In this document: positions 24,957-35,929 of the stretch, piece after piece | Position numbering within the stretch: the first letter of the stretch is position 1 | How the letters are laid out: every line of letters begins with the position of its first letter | From: Daucus carota subsp. sativus | Lineage: Eukaryota > Streptophyta > Magnoliopsida > Apiales > Apiaceae | Length of the DNA stretch: 64,000 nt | Reading direction: 5' to 3' | Assembly (NCBI RefSeq): GCF_001625215.2 | Contig: NC_030387.2 | Location: forward strand, 40,075,606 to 40,139,605 | Position numbers and translations under genes: made by a program | The notes under the pieces: model-generated | Database searches by the model: none | The model's input: the letters and a program-made list of their open reading frames with translations, nothing else | Told to the model about the DNA's origin: nothing

Positions 24957-25654
24957 GGGTTAATAGGCAAAAAGATCACTGAACTCATGGCCAACTTGCA
25001 GTTGGGTCATTGAACTCAAAAAGTTTGCAAACGGATCACAGAACTAAATTTAAGTTGCAGTCAACTCACTGAACTAATAAAAACTTGCATTTAGGTCACT
25101 GTGCCGTTAAGAATGAGTTGACTTTAACGGAATCCGTTAAAGATAATAATAAAAAATATAAAAAAATATAAAAATTCAATTTTCTCAAAAAAATCTGAAA
25201 ACTTAAAAAAAATCTGAAAATTTTGAAGAAACTTTAAAAAATATGGAATGTTTTTAAAAAATATGAAAAATGTAAAAACTTCGAAAAAAATCTAAAAATT
25301 TTGAAAAAAATTCAAAAATTCAAAAAAATCTGGAAATTCAAAAAATATACCTAAATTTCTGAAGTTAAAAAAAATTCAGACTTTTTCCAAATTTCCAGAT
25401 TTTTTCGAAGTTTTAAATTTTCAAAATCGAGTTTTTAAAAAAGCGAATTTTTATATTTTTTCAATTCTTATTAACGGATTCCGTTAAAGTCAACTGATAC
25501 TTAACGGCACAGTGACCTAAATGCAAATTTTTATTAGTTCAGTGAGTTGACTGCAAGTTAAATCCAGTTCTGTGATCCGTTTGCAAACTTTTTGAGTTCA
25601 GTGACCCAATTGCAACTTGATCATGAGTTCGGTGATTTTTTTGCCTATTAACCC
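24957..25654. mobile_element. Mutator-like fold-back MITE, 698 bp
   Basis: Long inverted arms of roughly 190 bp begin GGGTTAATAGGC and end GCCTATTAACCC. They share blocks such as CACTGAACT...GTTTGCAAACGGATCAC and CACTGTGCCGTTAAG with their complements. A 10-bp direct repeat, AATTTTGAGA, flanks the element at 24947-24956 and 25655-25664. A target duplication of 9-11 bp with long inverted arms is characteristic of MULEs. The core is A/T-rich (AAAAATCTGAAAA-type) and non-coding. Confidence 0.9.
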
Positions 25655-26160
25655 AATTTTGAGAGAAGATTTGTTTGGATACGTTTCTTTAATTTCTGCT
25701 TTATAGGTCCTTTATTATAGTAATAATAAATAATAAATTTATAAATCAAATCGTGCGTCTATGCAATTAACCCATCAAATTATGTTAGGACCGGTACATC
25801 CTGTATCTCTTTTAAGCCAGGTTACAAAAATTGGGAATCGGATATTATCATTTGAGTTTTCTATTGAGGATTGATTGAGAAAATCGATGATTAATCAAGT
25901 GAAAATCAAATGTATTTTAATATTAAAATATTATTTAATATTTGAATATTATTATATTATTTATTTATTAACAAATATATATAAACTATATCACAAGTTC
26001 TTTAATTATTTATAATTAAAGTATTATAATATTTTAATTTTAATAAATTATCATATATACTTCGATTAAGAAAAATGTATAAAGATTAATCAGATTTCAA
26101 AAATCGAATCAGCGGTCATATTATTGAGGATTAATGGGTTGAATCGGGGATTTTAAAAAC
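25655..26160. other. AT-rich spacer with a dispersed GATTAATCG-type repeat
   Basis: From about 25820 to 26155 the sequence carries motifs such as GGGAATCGG, GATTAATCA and GAATCGGGGATTTT that recur at 29985-30110 and 43215-43465. It is an unclassified dispersed repeat. No gene is visible. Confidence 0.5.
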
Positions 26161-26162
26161 AT

Positions 26163-26405
26163 GTTTCCCTCCTGTATCTTCCAAAAGGAAAAAAGATCTC
26201 TGAGAGTTGTTTCCTGAATCCGAAAAAGAGTACTTGGGTTCTCCCAATAACTAAAAAATGTAGCATGCCTGGATCTAACTGGGGTTCGCGGTGGTGGAAG
26301 AACTGGATCGGAAAAAAGAGGGATTCTAGCCAATTGAAAGGATTTTCTGATCAATCCAGAGATCCTTTGGATTCCATTAGTAATGAGGATTCGGAATATC
26401 ACACA
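26163..26405 (+). pseudogene. ycf2: Plastid DNA insert (NUPT) with ycf2 fragment
   Basis: ycf2 is a large plastid-encoded protein gene, here only a relic in nuclear DNA. From 26265 the frame reads [20 protein letters not shown], the conserved Ycf2 start, preceded by about 100 bp of its plastid leader. At about 26330 it jumps to a later part of ycf2 ([20 protein letters not shown]), so several hundred bases are missing. The join lies at GATTCTAGC, a word that occurs at both positions in plastid ycf2, consistent with deletion between short direct repeats. The frame then runs into unrelated AT-rich sequence. Confidence 0.93.
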
Positions 26406-27879
26406 ACTTTTAAGTCTTACTTTAATTATTCAATTGGTTACGTTGAGTCTTGAACCATTGTTATTAACTATAATTTTTCATATATCAAAACATTATTTAA
26501 TAATTAATTATTAAAAACATTCGCTTCTTCCTTAAATTATTTAATAATTAATTATTAAAAACATTCGCTTCTTCCTTAAATTAGTAGGACATAGTATTTA
26601 TATTATATTTAGATATTGAACCAGGACATGGTTGGATTTGATCTCGCTGGGATATAATTAAGACATGTTTTGAATTTGCTTTTATACAGCTATGAATTGA
26701 TCAAGATTAGAAAACTTTTCAATATAATTTTGAAAGAGTAATAAATATGTAAATATGAAGTCCCTCTATTATTAAAAACATCTCTATTATTATTATTATA
26801 TTTCTTTCGACTTCAGTCAACACATATCACCCCCGCAATCCATCAATCTCTATCAAAAATCATGAGATAACCTATTTTTTTGAAAATATTTCTTGCATTA
26901 AAATTGATATTGAAATAAAAAATATTATAAATTTTATCAAATACTACATCCGTCTCAATTTATAGGTCCCTTTTGAGAAAAAAATTTGTCTCAAAATACT
27001 TGTCCCTCTCTTCTTTCAATACAAATTTATCTTTATATTAATTGTGATTTTTCCAAAAAAAATTTATAAATTGAGACAATAAATTTTTACATACACACTA
27101 CCAAAAAATTCATAACACCTGTAATATACCATAAATTTAGTTGTTGTTTTTTTTAAAAGAAAAATATTTGATGTTGAAATAAATAAATAGATATATATAT
27201 TATTATTTTGTTTTTATGTGTAATATATGCATGTGTGTGTTGAATGACTAAATCTAGTTGAGGTACAAAATTTATTTATTAAATGTTAATGTTTGTAGTT
27301 TACAATATCTGTATTATATTTTACGTGTCTATGTGATGTTGAAGATAAACCTATTCAAATTATTTTTTAAACTCTGCAACAGAGAGATAAGCGGAGATAA
27401 TGGCCTGTTTTAAAAGTTGTGGTTTTATCTTTAGCTATTGTCCCGGTGTACGTGAAAGAACCTTTGCATATAAATATTAGTTAATGGTGTCATTTATTCT
27501 TTGTACAGGACACTACTCTTCAGGTACCTCTTAGGTCTTCTTCTTGTTTCTTGACTTGTATACAACTGATACTTGTTTAGGTAGTATTCATATATACATA
27601 TATGTGTAATTAGTCTGTCAATAATTTACACATGTTTGTATGCAGTGTGTTAACGTGCTTTTATATATGTGTAAACAATTATGTATATGTGAAATCTCTT
27701 TCTGCAGAAAACATATATTTTTGTGTGAGTTTCTATCATCAATTTGCTTGTAGATTTGTTTCATATATAATGTTTGGACTAGTTTAGCTTAAATAATTTA
27801 TATGTTTGTTTTCTTATGAATATATTACTTAATGAACTTTGTTGGTTTTTTTTAAAAGAAAAGTATGATATATTGTTTA

Positions 27880-27920
<41 letters not shown>

Positions 27921-28080
27921 CAAATTGTAGCATTAAATAAATTGATTAAAGCATATGTTTTTATTTAAATTTGATTTGAATTTATATTTGTGTGTGTGAA
28001 CTATTTTGTCAGACTATTTATTTTCATGATCAAATTGATTACAGTGGCTATTTGTTTATATTATGATATTATAGTTATTA
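26406..28080. other. AT-rich non-coding stretch
   Basis: Contains a direct repeat of about 54 bp at 26485-26585 (TATTTAATAATTAATTATTA then ACATTCGCTTCTTCC, twice), a half MITE with CATCCGTCTCAATTTATAGG at about 26946-27085, and a (TA)n run of about 36 bp at 27883-27918. No coding signal. Confidence 0.7.
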
Positions 28081-28087
28081 TTACAAA

Positions 28088-28116
28088 CTAGCTTATAACT
28101 AGTGCAATGCACGGGC
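28088..28116 (-). mobile_element. Helitron-like 3' end (minus), decayed hairpin
   Basis: Read on the minus strand, GCCCGTGCATTGCAC is followed by a short spacer and CTAG, then T. One hairpin arm is partly lost. Confidence 0.35.
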
Positions 28117-28695
28117 GGTTAACATATATGTTATTTTATTGTATATATTTTAAATTTACCTAATTTTATTGTAAAAACAAAATTATGATAGAATAATGTG
28201 GTTAAATAAATGTTTTATTTAACAGTTGGATAAATTCTTCATAATTAAGTCCATCAAATGGCTAATTAAAAATTAGGTCGAATATATATATTTTAATGAG
28301 AATGTTAAAATATTTTCTTTTACATGTTATAATTTAAGGAGGTCTATAAACTCAAATATAAACTAACCGATCAACCTTTTGATATTTCGTTAGTAATAAT
28401 TAATAATATAGTATAAAACATATTATAATTTGAATAGACGCATGAAATCAAATACGGACTCATCATACTAACCTAAATTTAATGTTTTAGTTTAATAGAT
28501 AATAAAAAATATACTATAATATGTTATAAATTCAAGAGCTCCGTGGGTCGAATACCAACCGATTCACCAAACTCAACTAACTGACCAACCAAGTGAAATT
28601 TTTATTTTCAGATTTAATAGTGTAATAATATATAAGCATATGATAGATTTGTAATATTCCCTTCAACGTGAGATCATTAGAGTATTTAAAAATAA

Positions 28696-28726
28696 CTAGC
28701 TTCTTAACCCGTGCAAAGCACGGGCT
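28696..28726 (-). mobile_element. Helitron-like 3' end (minus)
   Basis: On the minus strand, the hairpin CCCGTGC / GCACGGG (3-base loop) is followed by TTAAGAAG, CTAG (28699-28696) and T. It belongs to the same family as the ends at 2883, 11914 and 31598. Confidence 0.55.
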
Positions 28727-29530
28727 GTTTTAAATTATGTTTTTGATATAGGTTCATCTCTTTTAAATTGAGAGATAATAATAATAATTAAGCCTAAAAT
28801 ACGACTAACCGCTCTAACCGCTCTCTTATTCTTCTCTCCCAATCTTCAAGATTTCGTTCATCTTTTCTTTCGATTTTGTGCGGCACATGTAATCACATGT
28901 TTTGGAAATTTGTGGAGTTTAGTTGCATTCACTATGTCATATACATTGCACACTTTTTTCTTGGTGAATGAGTCACTTGTTTTGAATCTTGCAAATTGAT
29001 GTTGTTTTATAAGGGAGTTTCGAATGTTTAAACAATTCCTAATTAATTTGCTCTCCCGCTCGAGGGCGCTTTCACGGCATTGTCATTTGAGAATTGTTGT
29101 GGTGTGTCTACTATCAAATGGTTACGGTGTAGCGGTTGTCAAAGCGACGCAATCGCCAAGATTGTCTGAGGGAGTTTCAATGAAGTCATTCCGGTGGAAT
29201 GCAGTGCGATCAAAGTAGTGAGAGTCCATGGAGTTGTTCTTGATATATTAGTGAAAATGGGTTTGGAGAGGTCTTCATCGATGTTAATGTGCAAATCATT
29301 GTAAGATTTCAAGATTTTGGGTTCCAATTTGGTTGGCACCTGATCTCTTCTCCCAAGTTTTCAACTTTGCAATCCGTGTAAGTAATGGTTCTTGAATTCT
29401 CCGTTTGTTTTCTTCAATGGACTTCACCACTTAAACCGAGAAATTTTTAAGTAAGTCCCATGTGAAGAAGGCCATGGGCTAAAATATTATAGTTATATTG
29501 TATCACACACAATTTTATTTATTATGCACT
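28727..29530. other. GC-richer island without a recognised gene
   Basis: This lies upstream, in element sense, of the minus-strand Helitron-like end at 28696. It contains CTCTCCCGCTCGAGGGCGCT and has higher GC than its surroundings, as captured gene pieces often do. Frames of 64-66 codons on both strands (29024-29339) match nothing I know. Confidence 0.35.
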
Positions 29531-29531
29531 A

Positions 29532-29655
29532 AGCCGGGGGTCTCACGGAAACAACCTCTCTACTTTAAGGTAGAGGCATGGTCTGCGTATATTTTACCCT
29601 CTTCAGACCCTGCTCTAAGCGGGATATACTGAGCACGTTTGGTTTGGTTTGGTTC
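29532..29655 (+). repeat. Au-type SINE 3' region
   Basis: The landmarks GGTCTCACGGAAACAACCTC, GGTAGAGGCATGGTCTGCGT, CAGACCCTGCT and GGGATATACTG correspond in order to the conserved 3' half of the plant Au SINE (GGAAACAGCCTCTCTACC, GTAAGGTCTGCGTACA, CCCCAGACCCCAC, GGGATTATACTGGG). The tRNA-like 5' head was not found. Confidence 0.75.
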
Positions 29656-30479
29656 TTTTAAATTGAGATTATTTATATTATAAAAGTAATTTATATTGTA
29701 TATTTATTTATATTTTAAGTCATATTATATTGATATCCATATGTACACATATCCTCATTATGATATTTATTAATATATAAATACAAAAAATATACACAGT
29801 TTAAAATTTTATTATATAATTAAATTACCACCCACCTAAAATTATTGAAAATTTGATAAAAGAAATGAGATTTTTGCTGAATCAGAGCCCTTGTCATATA
29901 GTTATATATTATATTTATACTTATACTAATATATATATATATAATTTTTTTTAATCATAATAATTAAATATTCTAAAAACCGGTTGGTTGACTGATTAAT
30001 CGATAATCAGAAGGATTTTTAATCCGATTTAGTAAAATTCGGTTAAATCGATGATTATTTGGTCAAAACTTGATCAATTCGATGAAAATCAGGTTGAATA
30101 TTAAATTTTACAAAATTTGTGGGGTAAATTTAAAATTTTAAAAATGATTATATATATTATTATATATATAATATTAAATTATTTTCAAATAATGATCATG
30201 TTAATATTTATACTGAGTAAGGGTAGATTAGTCTCTTTGAATTAAATTACTCATTATTGTTGTGTTAGATATATAATAGAATTTGACAAAATTCGGTTAA
30301 AATCGATGGCTAATTAGACAAAAATTGGATTAATTGGTTGAAAATCAGGCCGAATATTAGAATTTACAAAATTATTTATTTATTATTAAAACATAAATAT
30401 AAATATAATATATATATATATATTGGAGTTTTAAATATGAAGTAATTATTATTAAAACATAAATACAATTATATAATAC
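29656..30479. other. AT-rich spacer
   Basis: Contains another copy of the dispersed GATTAATCG/GGTTAAATCGATG repeat (about 29985-30110) and a related block at about 30290-30350. No coding signal. Confidence 0.6.
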
Positions 30480-30693
30480 ATACGCCCTCCGTCCCACCAG
30501 GACTGTTTGCACGCATTTTGAGGCTCTTATAAAGTATAGTTCAATAATGTTTTTTTTTGAATAAAAGTTTAAACGTCAAAACTTTTTTCAGGATTTTTTT
30601 TAAAAATATATATATGATGTAAGTATACATTATAAGAGCCTTAAAATGCATGCCAAAAAGTAACGTAAAGAACCTGTTGTGACGGAGGGAGTA
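30480..30693. mobile_element. Stowaway-like MITE
   Basis: Ends are TACGCCCTCCGTCCCACCAGG and the complement GTTGTGACGGAGGGAGTA, with paired inner blocks (GCACGCATTTTGAGGC / CTTAAAATGCATGC). About 214 bp. Confidence 0.85.
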
Positions 30694-31597
30694 TATATAT
30701 TGGAGTTTTAAATATGAAGTAATTTAATGTATATTAATGGTTAGACATTAATGTCTAATAAATATATTAGTGTTAAAAGTCAATAATGACCTTTATATAA
30801 AAAAAATATGTATTTTGAGCAAGGGGTAGTATAGTCACTTTGAATAAAATTACTCAAGGTTGTTGTATTATATATATAATAGATGTTATTAATGTATTTT
30901 GGTTGAATAATATCACATGTTATTTATTAATAATTATATTTAATGATATTATATATTTATATATACGGCGTCCGTGTTAATTGTAAAAGTTCGATTTTTT
31001 TAGTTGAAAAATCTAAAAAAGATAACGCATTTTGATGAAAAAGGCAATTACTATGTTGCTCGATATTAATTTAGAATATTGAGTTTTTTAGCTAAAAAAT
31101 ATATAAAAGATAATTTATTTTAGTTAATAAGAATAATTGGTTATATATATATAGATAGGCCGTACTTCGGCCCAAGTCTCGATCGCCCGGCCAATATAAT
31201 AAAACTCTCTCTATTTTTTATTATTTGATGTTTAGACTTTTGGCACACATTTTTACGTATAAATATGTCGCCCATATCTGTATTAATTGTAAAAGATGAA
31301 TTTTATAGTTAGAAAATTTATAAAAAGATAATATATTTTAGTTAAAAAAGTAATTACCATGTTCTCAATGTTATTCTAGAATATTGAGTTTTTTAGTCAG
31401 AAATATAAAAAAGGAAATATATTTCAATTAAAAGGATTAGTTGGTTATATAGATAGGCCCACCCAAATTAAAAAGAATAATTGGTTATATAGATAGGCCC
31501 AGAATAATTAGTTATATAGATAGGCCCGTATCTTGGCCCAAATACTGACCTACCAAGTTTTTAATATTTTGGCTTTAAAAGGATTATTAATTAGCTA

Positions 31598-31625
31598 CTA
31601 GCTTATAGCCCGTGCAAGGCACGGG
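31598..31625 (-). mobile_element. Helitron-like 3' end (minus)
   Basis: On the minus strand, the hairpin CCCGTGC / GCACGGG (3-base loop) is followed by a short spacer, CTAG (31601-31598) and T. It is embedded in the direct-repeat cluster, whose copies may be the body of this element. Confidence 0.55.
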
Positions 31626-32027
31626 AGCTTTTTAATTATTTATAAATTTTTAAAATATATTTTAAATGGTGTGAAAAAATTTAAGTTATAAATAATAAAT
31701 TAAAATTGTGTGTATCATCCCAAATTATTAAATTCTTTCTATCAAATTTTAAATTATTTTAAGTAGAATATGTGACGCCAACTCGTATTAGATTATATTT
31801 ATAAATGTATTTTATATTATAATTATTATTATGTGATTTAAATATTTTTCTAAAAAATTTTATGGTTCGAGATTAAAATTGATAAACACAATTTGTTTTG
31901 AATTAAGAAGATGAATCATAAACATGAAATAAGATGGTAGAATTTGTTTTGGATTAAGAAAAAGTTTTTGTATTCGTTCCTCACATAAATCGGGCTTATT
32001 AATTTTAAAATATATTAGATAAAAATA

Positions 32028-32478
32028 ATTTTGTAACGGTGCGATTTATATGATTCTACAAATAAAATTGGTAGCAAATATTTATTTTGTATTAAAAAAA
32101 ATCATAAACACGTGAAATACAAAATTTGTTTTGGATTCGGAAAAGGAATTACAAACATGCAAGTAGATATCAGTTGTCTTATGGAACAGAAGTTAATTTT
32201 GTTCTAATCTAACGGTGCTTATTTGTTCAATATACGATCTAATGGATAAAAAAAAATTTGTGACGGTGCGATTTATACGATTCTACCATTAAAATTTGTA
32301 GGAAATATTTATTTTGGATTTAAAAAAACCAAAAACACATGAAAGGCATAATTTGTTTTGGATTTAGAAAAGGAATTATAAACATGCAAGTAGATGTCAG
32401 TTTCGTTATAAAACATAATTTAATTTTGTTTCAATCTAACGGTGCTTATTTGTTCAATATACGATCCAACGGATGATA
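32028..32478. repeat. Imperfect tandem duplication, about 230 bp
   Basis: Units of about 32028-32253 and 32260-32478 share GACGGTGCGATTTATA, TTTGTTTTGGATT(C/T)(G/A)GAAAA, AAACATGCAAGTAGAT and AACGGTGCTTATTTGTTCAA. Confidence 0.85.
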
Positions 32479-33399
32479 AGTTTTTGGATCATAAGACCAT
32501 GCGACCAAATTATCTCCCTTACGCTTATTATATATAAGTATATAATATAGATAGGCCCGTACTTTGGCCCAGTTAAAAAAAAAATAATTGGTTATATAGA
32601 CAGGCCCAGAATAATTGATTATATAGATAGGCCCGTATTTTGGCCCAAGTACCGACCGACCAAACTTTTAATGTTTTGAATTTAATAGTATAGTATAATA
32701 TAGATTTGATGTTTAGACTTTTGGCACACATCTTTACGTATAAATATGTCACTCATGTCCGTATTAATTGTAAAATATTGACTTTTTAGTTAGAAAATTT
32801 ATAAAACGATAATATATTTTAGTCAAAAAAATAATTACCATGTTTCTTAATGTTATTTTAGAAAATTGAGTTTTTTAGTCACAAATATAAAAAAGATAAT
32901 ATATCTCAATTAAAAGGATTAATTGGTTATATAGATAGGTCCGTATTTTGGCCCAAATTAAAAAAATAATTGGTTATATAGATAGGCCCAGAATAATTGG
33001 ATATATATATAGGCCCGTATTTTGGCACAAGTACCGACCCACCAAACTTTTAATGTTTCGGTTTTGAAAGGATTAATTGGTTATATAGATAGGCTTGTAC
33101 TTTGGCCCAAATTAAAAAGAATAATTGGTTATATAAATAGACCCGTAATTTGGCCTAAGTACCGATCGACCAAACTTTTAATGTTTCGGCTTTAATAGTA
33201 TAGTAAGTATGTGTAACTTATATATAAATATAATTTTATTAGTTTGATATTATATGTGAAATATTTATTTAATACATGACTTGTAAATTAATGTTTGATG
33301 TATGGATATGTAGTTGTATTTATGTGTAGATATAGATATGATTATATAATTAATAATATATTTTAGTTTTGATTTTGTAATTATACAATGTGTTCCAAT

Positions 33400-33692
33400 T
33401 AAGTATTCTGGTAGTACTGGGTGTTAGCCTACTTGCAAATGTTAGGGTTTTATATGCTGGTTGTGTGTCAGGCTAATTGTAAAGTGGGGTTCTGTGCGAG
33501 GCTACTGGTAAACTGGGGTTGTATGTCTGGATACTGTATACTGGGGTTGTTGAAGCATGTGAATACTTTGAATTTTATTTAAATTTGATTTTTATTATAA
33601 ATGGACTATATTTTAAACTGTGATTTTCCTAAAGCGGGTTATTAATTGTTTGTATGAAGTTATATTTTTATCATGTGTATTATATGTTGTTG

Positions 33693-33740
<48 letters not shown>

Positions 33741-34625
33741 TTTGGTGTTTATATATGATTTCAAAAAGTCATGTATATGTTAATTGTTTTCCTTGTTTTC
33801 TATTTTTTGAATGATGGTTGTTATGTGCTAATATAATAAATAATCATCATATATTTTATTATAATTTTTGTGCTTAAGATTTACTGTTCGGATATTAATA
33901 TAATATTCTTGTTATATATATGTCTCGGTTGAGCTTATACCGTGTATCTGAATCTTTACGGATAAAATATAAGTTAACTTTTCAGTCTTGCTATTGTATT
34001 TATTTGAAACTTTATTTTGTTTAAATATTTGGTTCAAGTTAAATATTTTAGATATAAGAATTCCCAGTTAGCTCTGACCAATGAAACTGTTAGTATCTGC
34101 GTATAGTTCCGGAACTAGCCTATGATACCTTACTAGGGGGTGCCTGTTATGATACCTTTGGGGTTGCACACTTTATGATACCTTAGTAAGGGGCGCATTA
34201 CTGACAAAGTTATGAATTTATGATACCGAGTCACCGGGTATTTGTGACCTTAGCGAGTTGTGGAATTATCTTATATAATGATTCTGGATTTATGAAACTT
34301 ATGAAATTATGTAAAATACTTGATCCATCAGCTTGTGTGATTGGTTATCTTGCTGGGCTTGTATAGCTCATTACTTACAAATTTTCAGGTGCCTAGCTTT
34401 TGGAATCGAGAGGGAATTGACTTAGTTTGCTCCAAAGATTTAAATTTGCGTATTTCTAGTATAGAGTTGTGTCATTTTATTCGAGATTATGTCAGACTAT
34501 GACTTCTTTGATTTTAAATGTAATGTCGCTGCATTTGGATTTTATTATGTTAAATGACATTTGAGATTTGAGATTTAGCATTTGAGTATTGATAATTTGA
34601 TTAAAAAAGTTGGGTCGTTACAACA
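33400..34625 (+). mobile_element. Probable LTR (Ty3/gypsy-type) remnant
   Basis: The stretch ends TTGGGTCGTTACA at about 34610-34622, a common 3' terminus of plant gypsy LTRs. It carries CTTGCTGGGCTTGTATAGCT and ATTTTCAGGTGCCTAG upstream, as in their regulatory part. The repeated phrase TATGATACCTT(A/T) at 34120-34240 looks like an internal LTR repeat. The 5' end, internal region and target duplication were not found. Confidence 0.4.
33687..33738. repeat. (TTA)n/(TTG)n microsatellite
   Basis: A run of GTT units followed by about 15 ATT units. Confidence 0.95.
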
Positions 34626-34678
34626 CCAACACTGAACACACCTTAAAAAATATAACGTTGTTATTGTTATTGTTAAAA

Positions 34679-35301
34679 GAGTTAATGACACTTTGTAACC
34701 CCTAAGTTTGCTCCAAATCGCAGTTTAGTACCTAAACTTTAAAACGTGTCAATATGCACTCTAAACTTAACATTCCCGTGCAAGTTGTAACCCCTAGTCA
34801 CTATTCCGTTCAAATCTACCGTTAACTTTAACTGTTTGAGCGGTAACCGTGTGTATATCCGTTTCTAACAGCTATTTTACCCACTGTGACCCCTAAAAAA
34901 TTATGTATTATATTTTGAAATTATTTCTGAACATACACAACGATGTAAAAAAAATTTAAAATAATTTTAAAAATATAAATTTTCAGATTCTAAATCTAGA
35001 TACATATTTTTAAAATTATTTTAAATTTTTTTTACATCGTTGTGTGTGTTCAGAAATAATTTCAAAATATAATACATAATTTTTGAGGGGTCACAATGGA
35101 TAAAGTAGCTGTTAGAAACTGATATACACACAGTTATCGCTCAAACAGTTAAAGTTAACAGTAGATTTGAACGGAATAGTGACTAAGGGTTACAACTTGC
35201 ACGGGAATGTTAAGTTTAGGGTGCATATTGACACGTTTTAAAGTTTAGGTACTAAACTGCGATTTGGAGCAAACTTAGGGGTTACAAAGTGTCATTAACT
35301 C
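34679..35301. mobile_element. Mutator-like fold-back MITE, 623 bp
   Basis: The element is an almost continuous inverted repeat: arms of about 290 bp begin GAGTTAATGACACTTTGTAA and end with its complement, with only a short AT-rich loop near 34985. A 9-bp direct repeat, TTGTTAAAA, flanks it at 34670-34678 and 35302-35310. Long arms and a 9-bp duplication fit a MULE-derived element. It is non-coding. Confidence 0.93.
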
Positions 35302-35559
35302 TTGTTAAAAATACCAAACAAAAAGAGGCCGCAGACGTACCCACACTAACCCCGATTTATATTTGTTTATAAAAAAGTTTAAGCCGACTCAAAAGCCCCC
35401 GAATAGCCATTTATTGCCTTTATATTTTAGTTTATTACTACTACCACCGGGCTCTGCCTCATATTAATCTCATTTCAACAGCAGCGACAAGTCATATCGA
35501 ATCTCAGTCCACGAACCGCACCTACCAGGTACCGCCGGAATATTCACACATCTCTCCCA

Positions 35560-35768
35560 GAGAGATTGAGAGAGAGAGCGAGAGAGAGCAGAGAGATAGG
35601 GAGAGATTTACATAGTCTTAATATTTTCGCATCTGTTTACACATACAGGTAGAATATACACACATCTCTACACAAAGCGAGAGAGAGAGATTTTCACGTA
35701 GTCGGAGTGTAATCGCTTATGTTAAAACTTTCGTTTAATTAGTGTAGAATTTGTTTCAGATTTTGAAT

Positions 35769-35800
<32 letters not shown>
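35560..35800 (+). promoter_or_regulatory. GA-rich leader of the PDH E1 beta gene
   Basis: Two GAGAGA tracts (about 35563-35605 and 35771-35800) lie between the fold-back element and the start codon at 35930. GA-rich tracts are common in plant 5' leaders and core promoters. The transcription start itself cannot be placed. Confidence 0.45.
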
Positions 35801-35801
<1 letters not shown>

Positions 35802-35929
35802 GTATTCGTAGTAATTACGCATCTGTTAAAACATAGATTTGATTAGTATTGAATTTGTTTTTGATTTTGTTAACCATAGATTCTTGATAATTGTCGTGTC
35901 TGTTTTAATTAGGGTTTGTCTGTACAGAT

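Larger units (their letters stand above)
31130..33210. repeat. Cluster of related direct repeats (GGTTATATAGATAGGCCCGT unit)
   Basis: The phrase AATTGGTTATATAGATAGGC, often followed by a CCCGTA(T/C)TTTGGCCCAA tract and by CGACC(G/A)ACCAAACTTTTAAT, recurs at least seven times (about 31138, 31440, 31480, 32545, 32588, 32923, 32970, 33078 and 33122). A longer block (TTTAGACTTTTGGCACACAT then GTATTAATTGTAAAA) recurs at about 31222 and 32710. No ORF is present. The family is unknown. Confidence 0.8.

Noticed and set aside
29024..29339. Overlapping frames of 64-66 codons in a GC-richer island
   Set aside because: No family recognised. Reported only as a possible captured fragment.
33620..33814. 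64-codon frame with a poly-isoleucine run
   Set aside because: It is a translation of the ATT microsatellite, not a protein gene.
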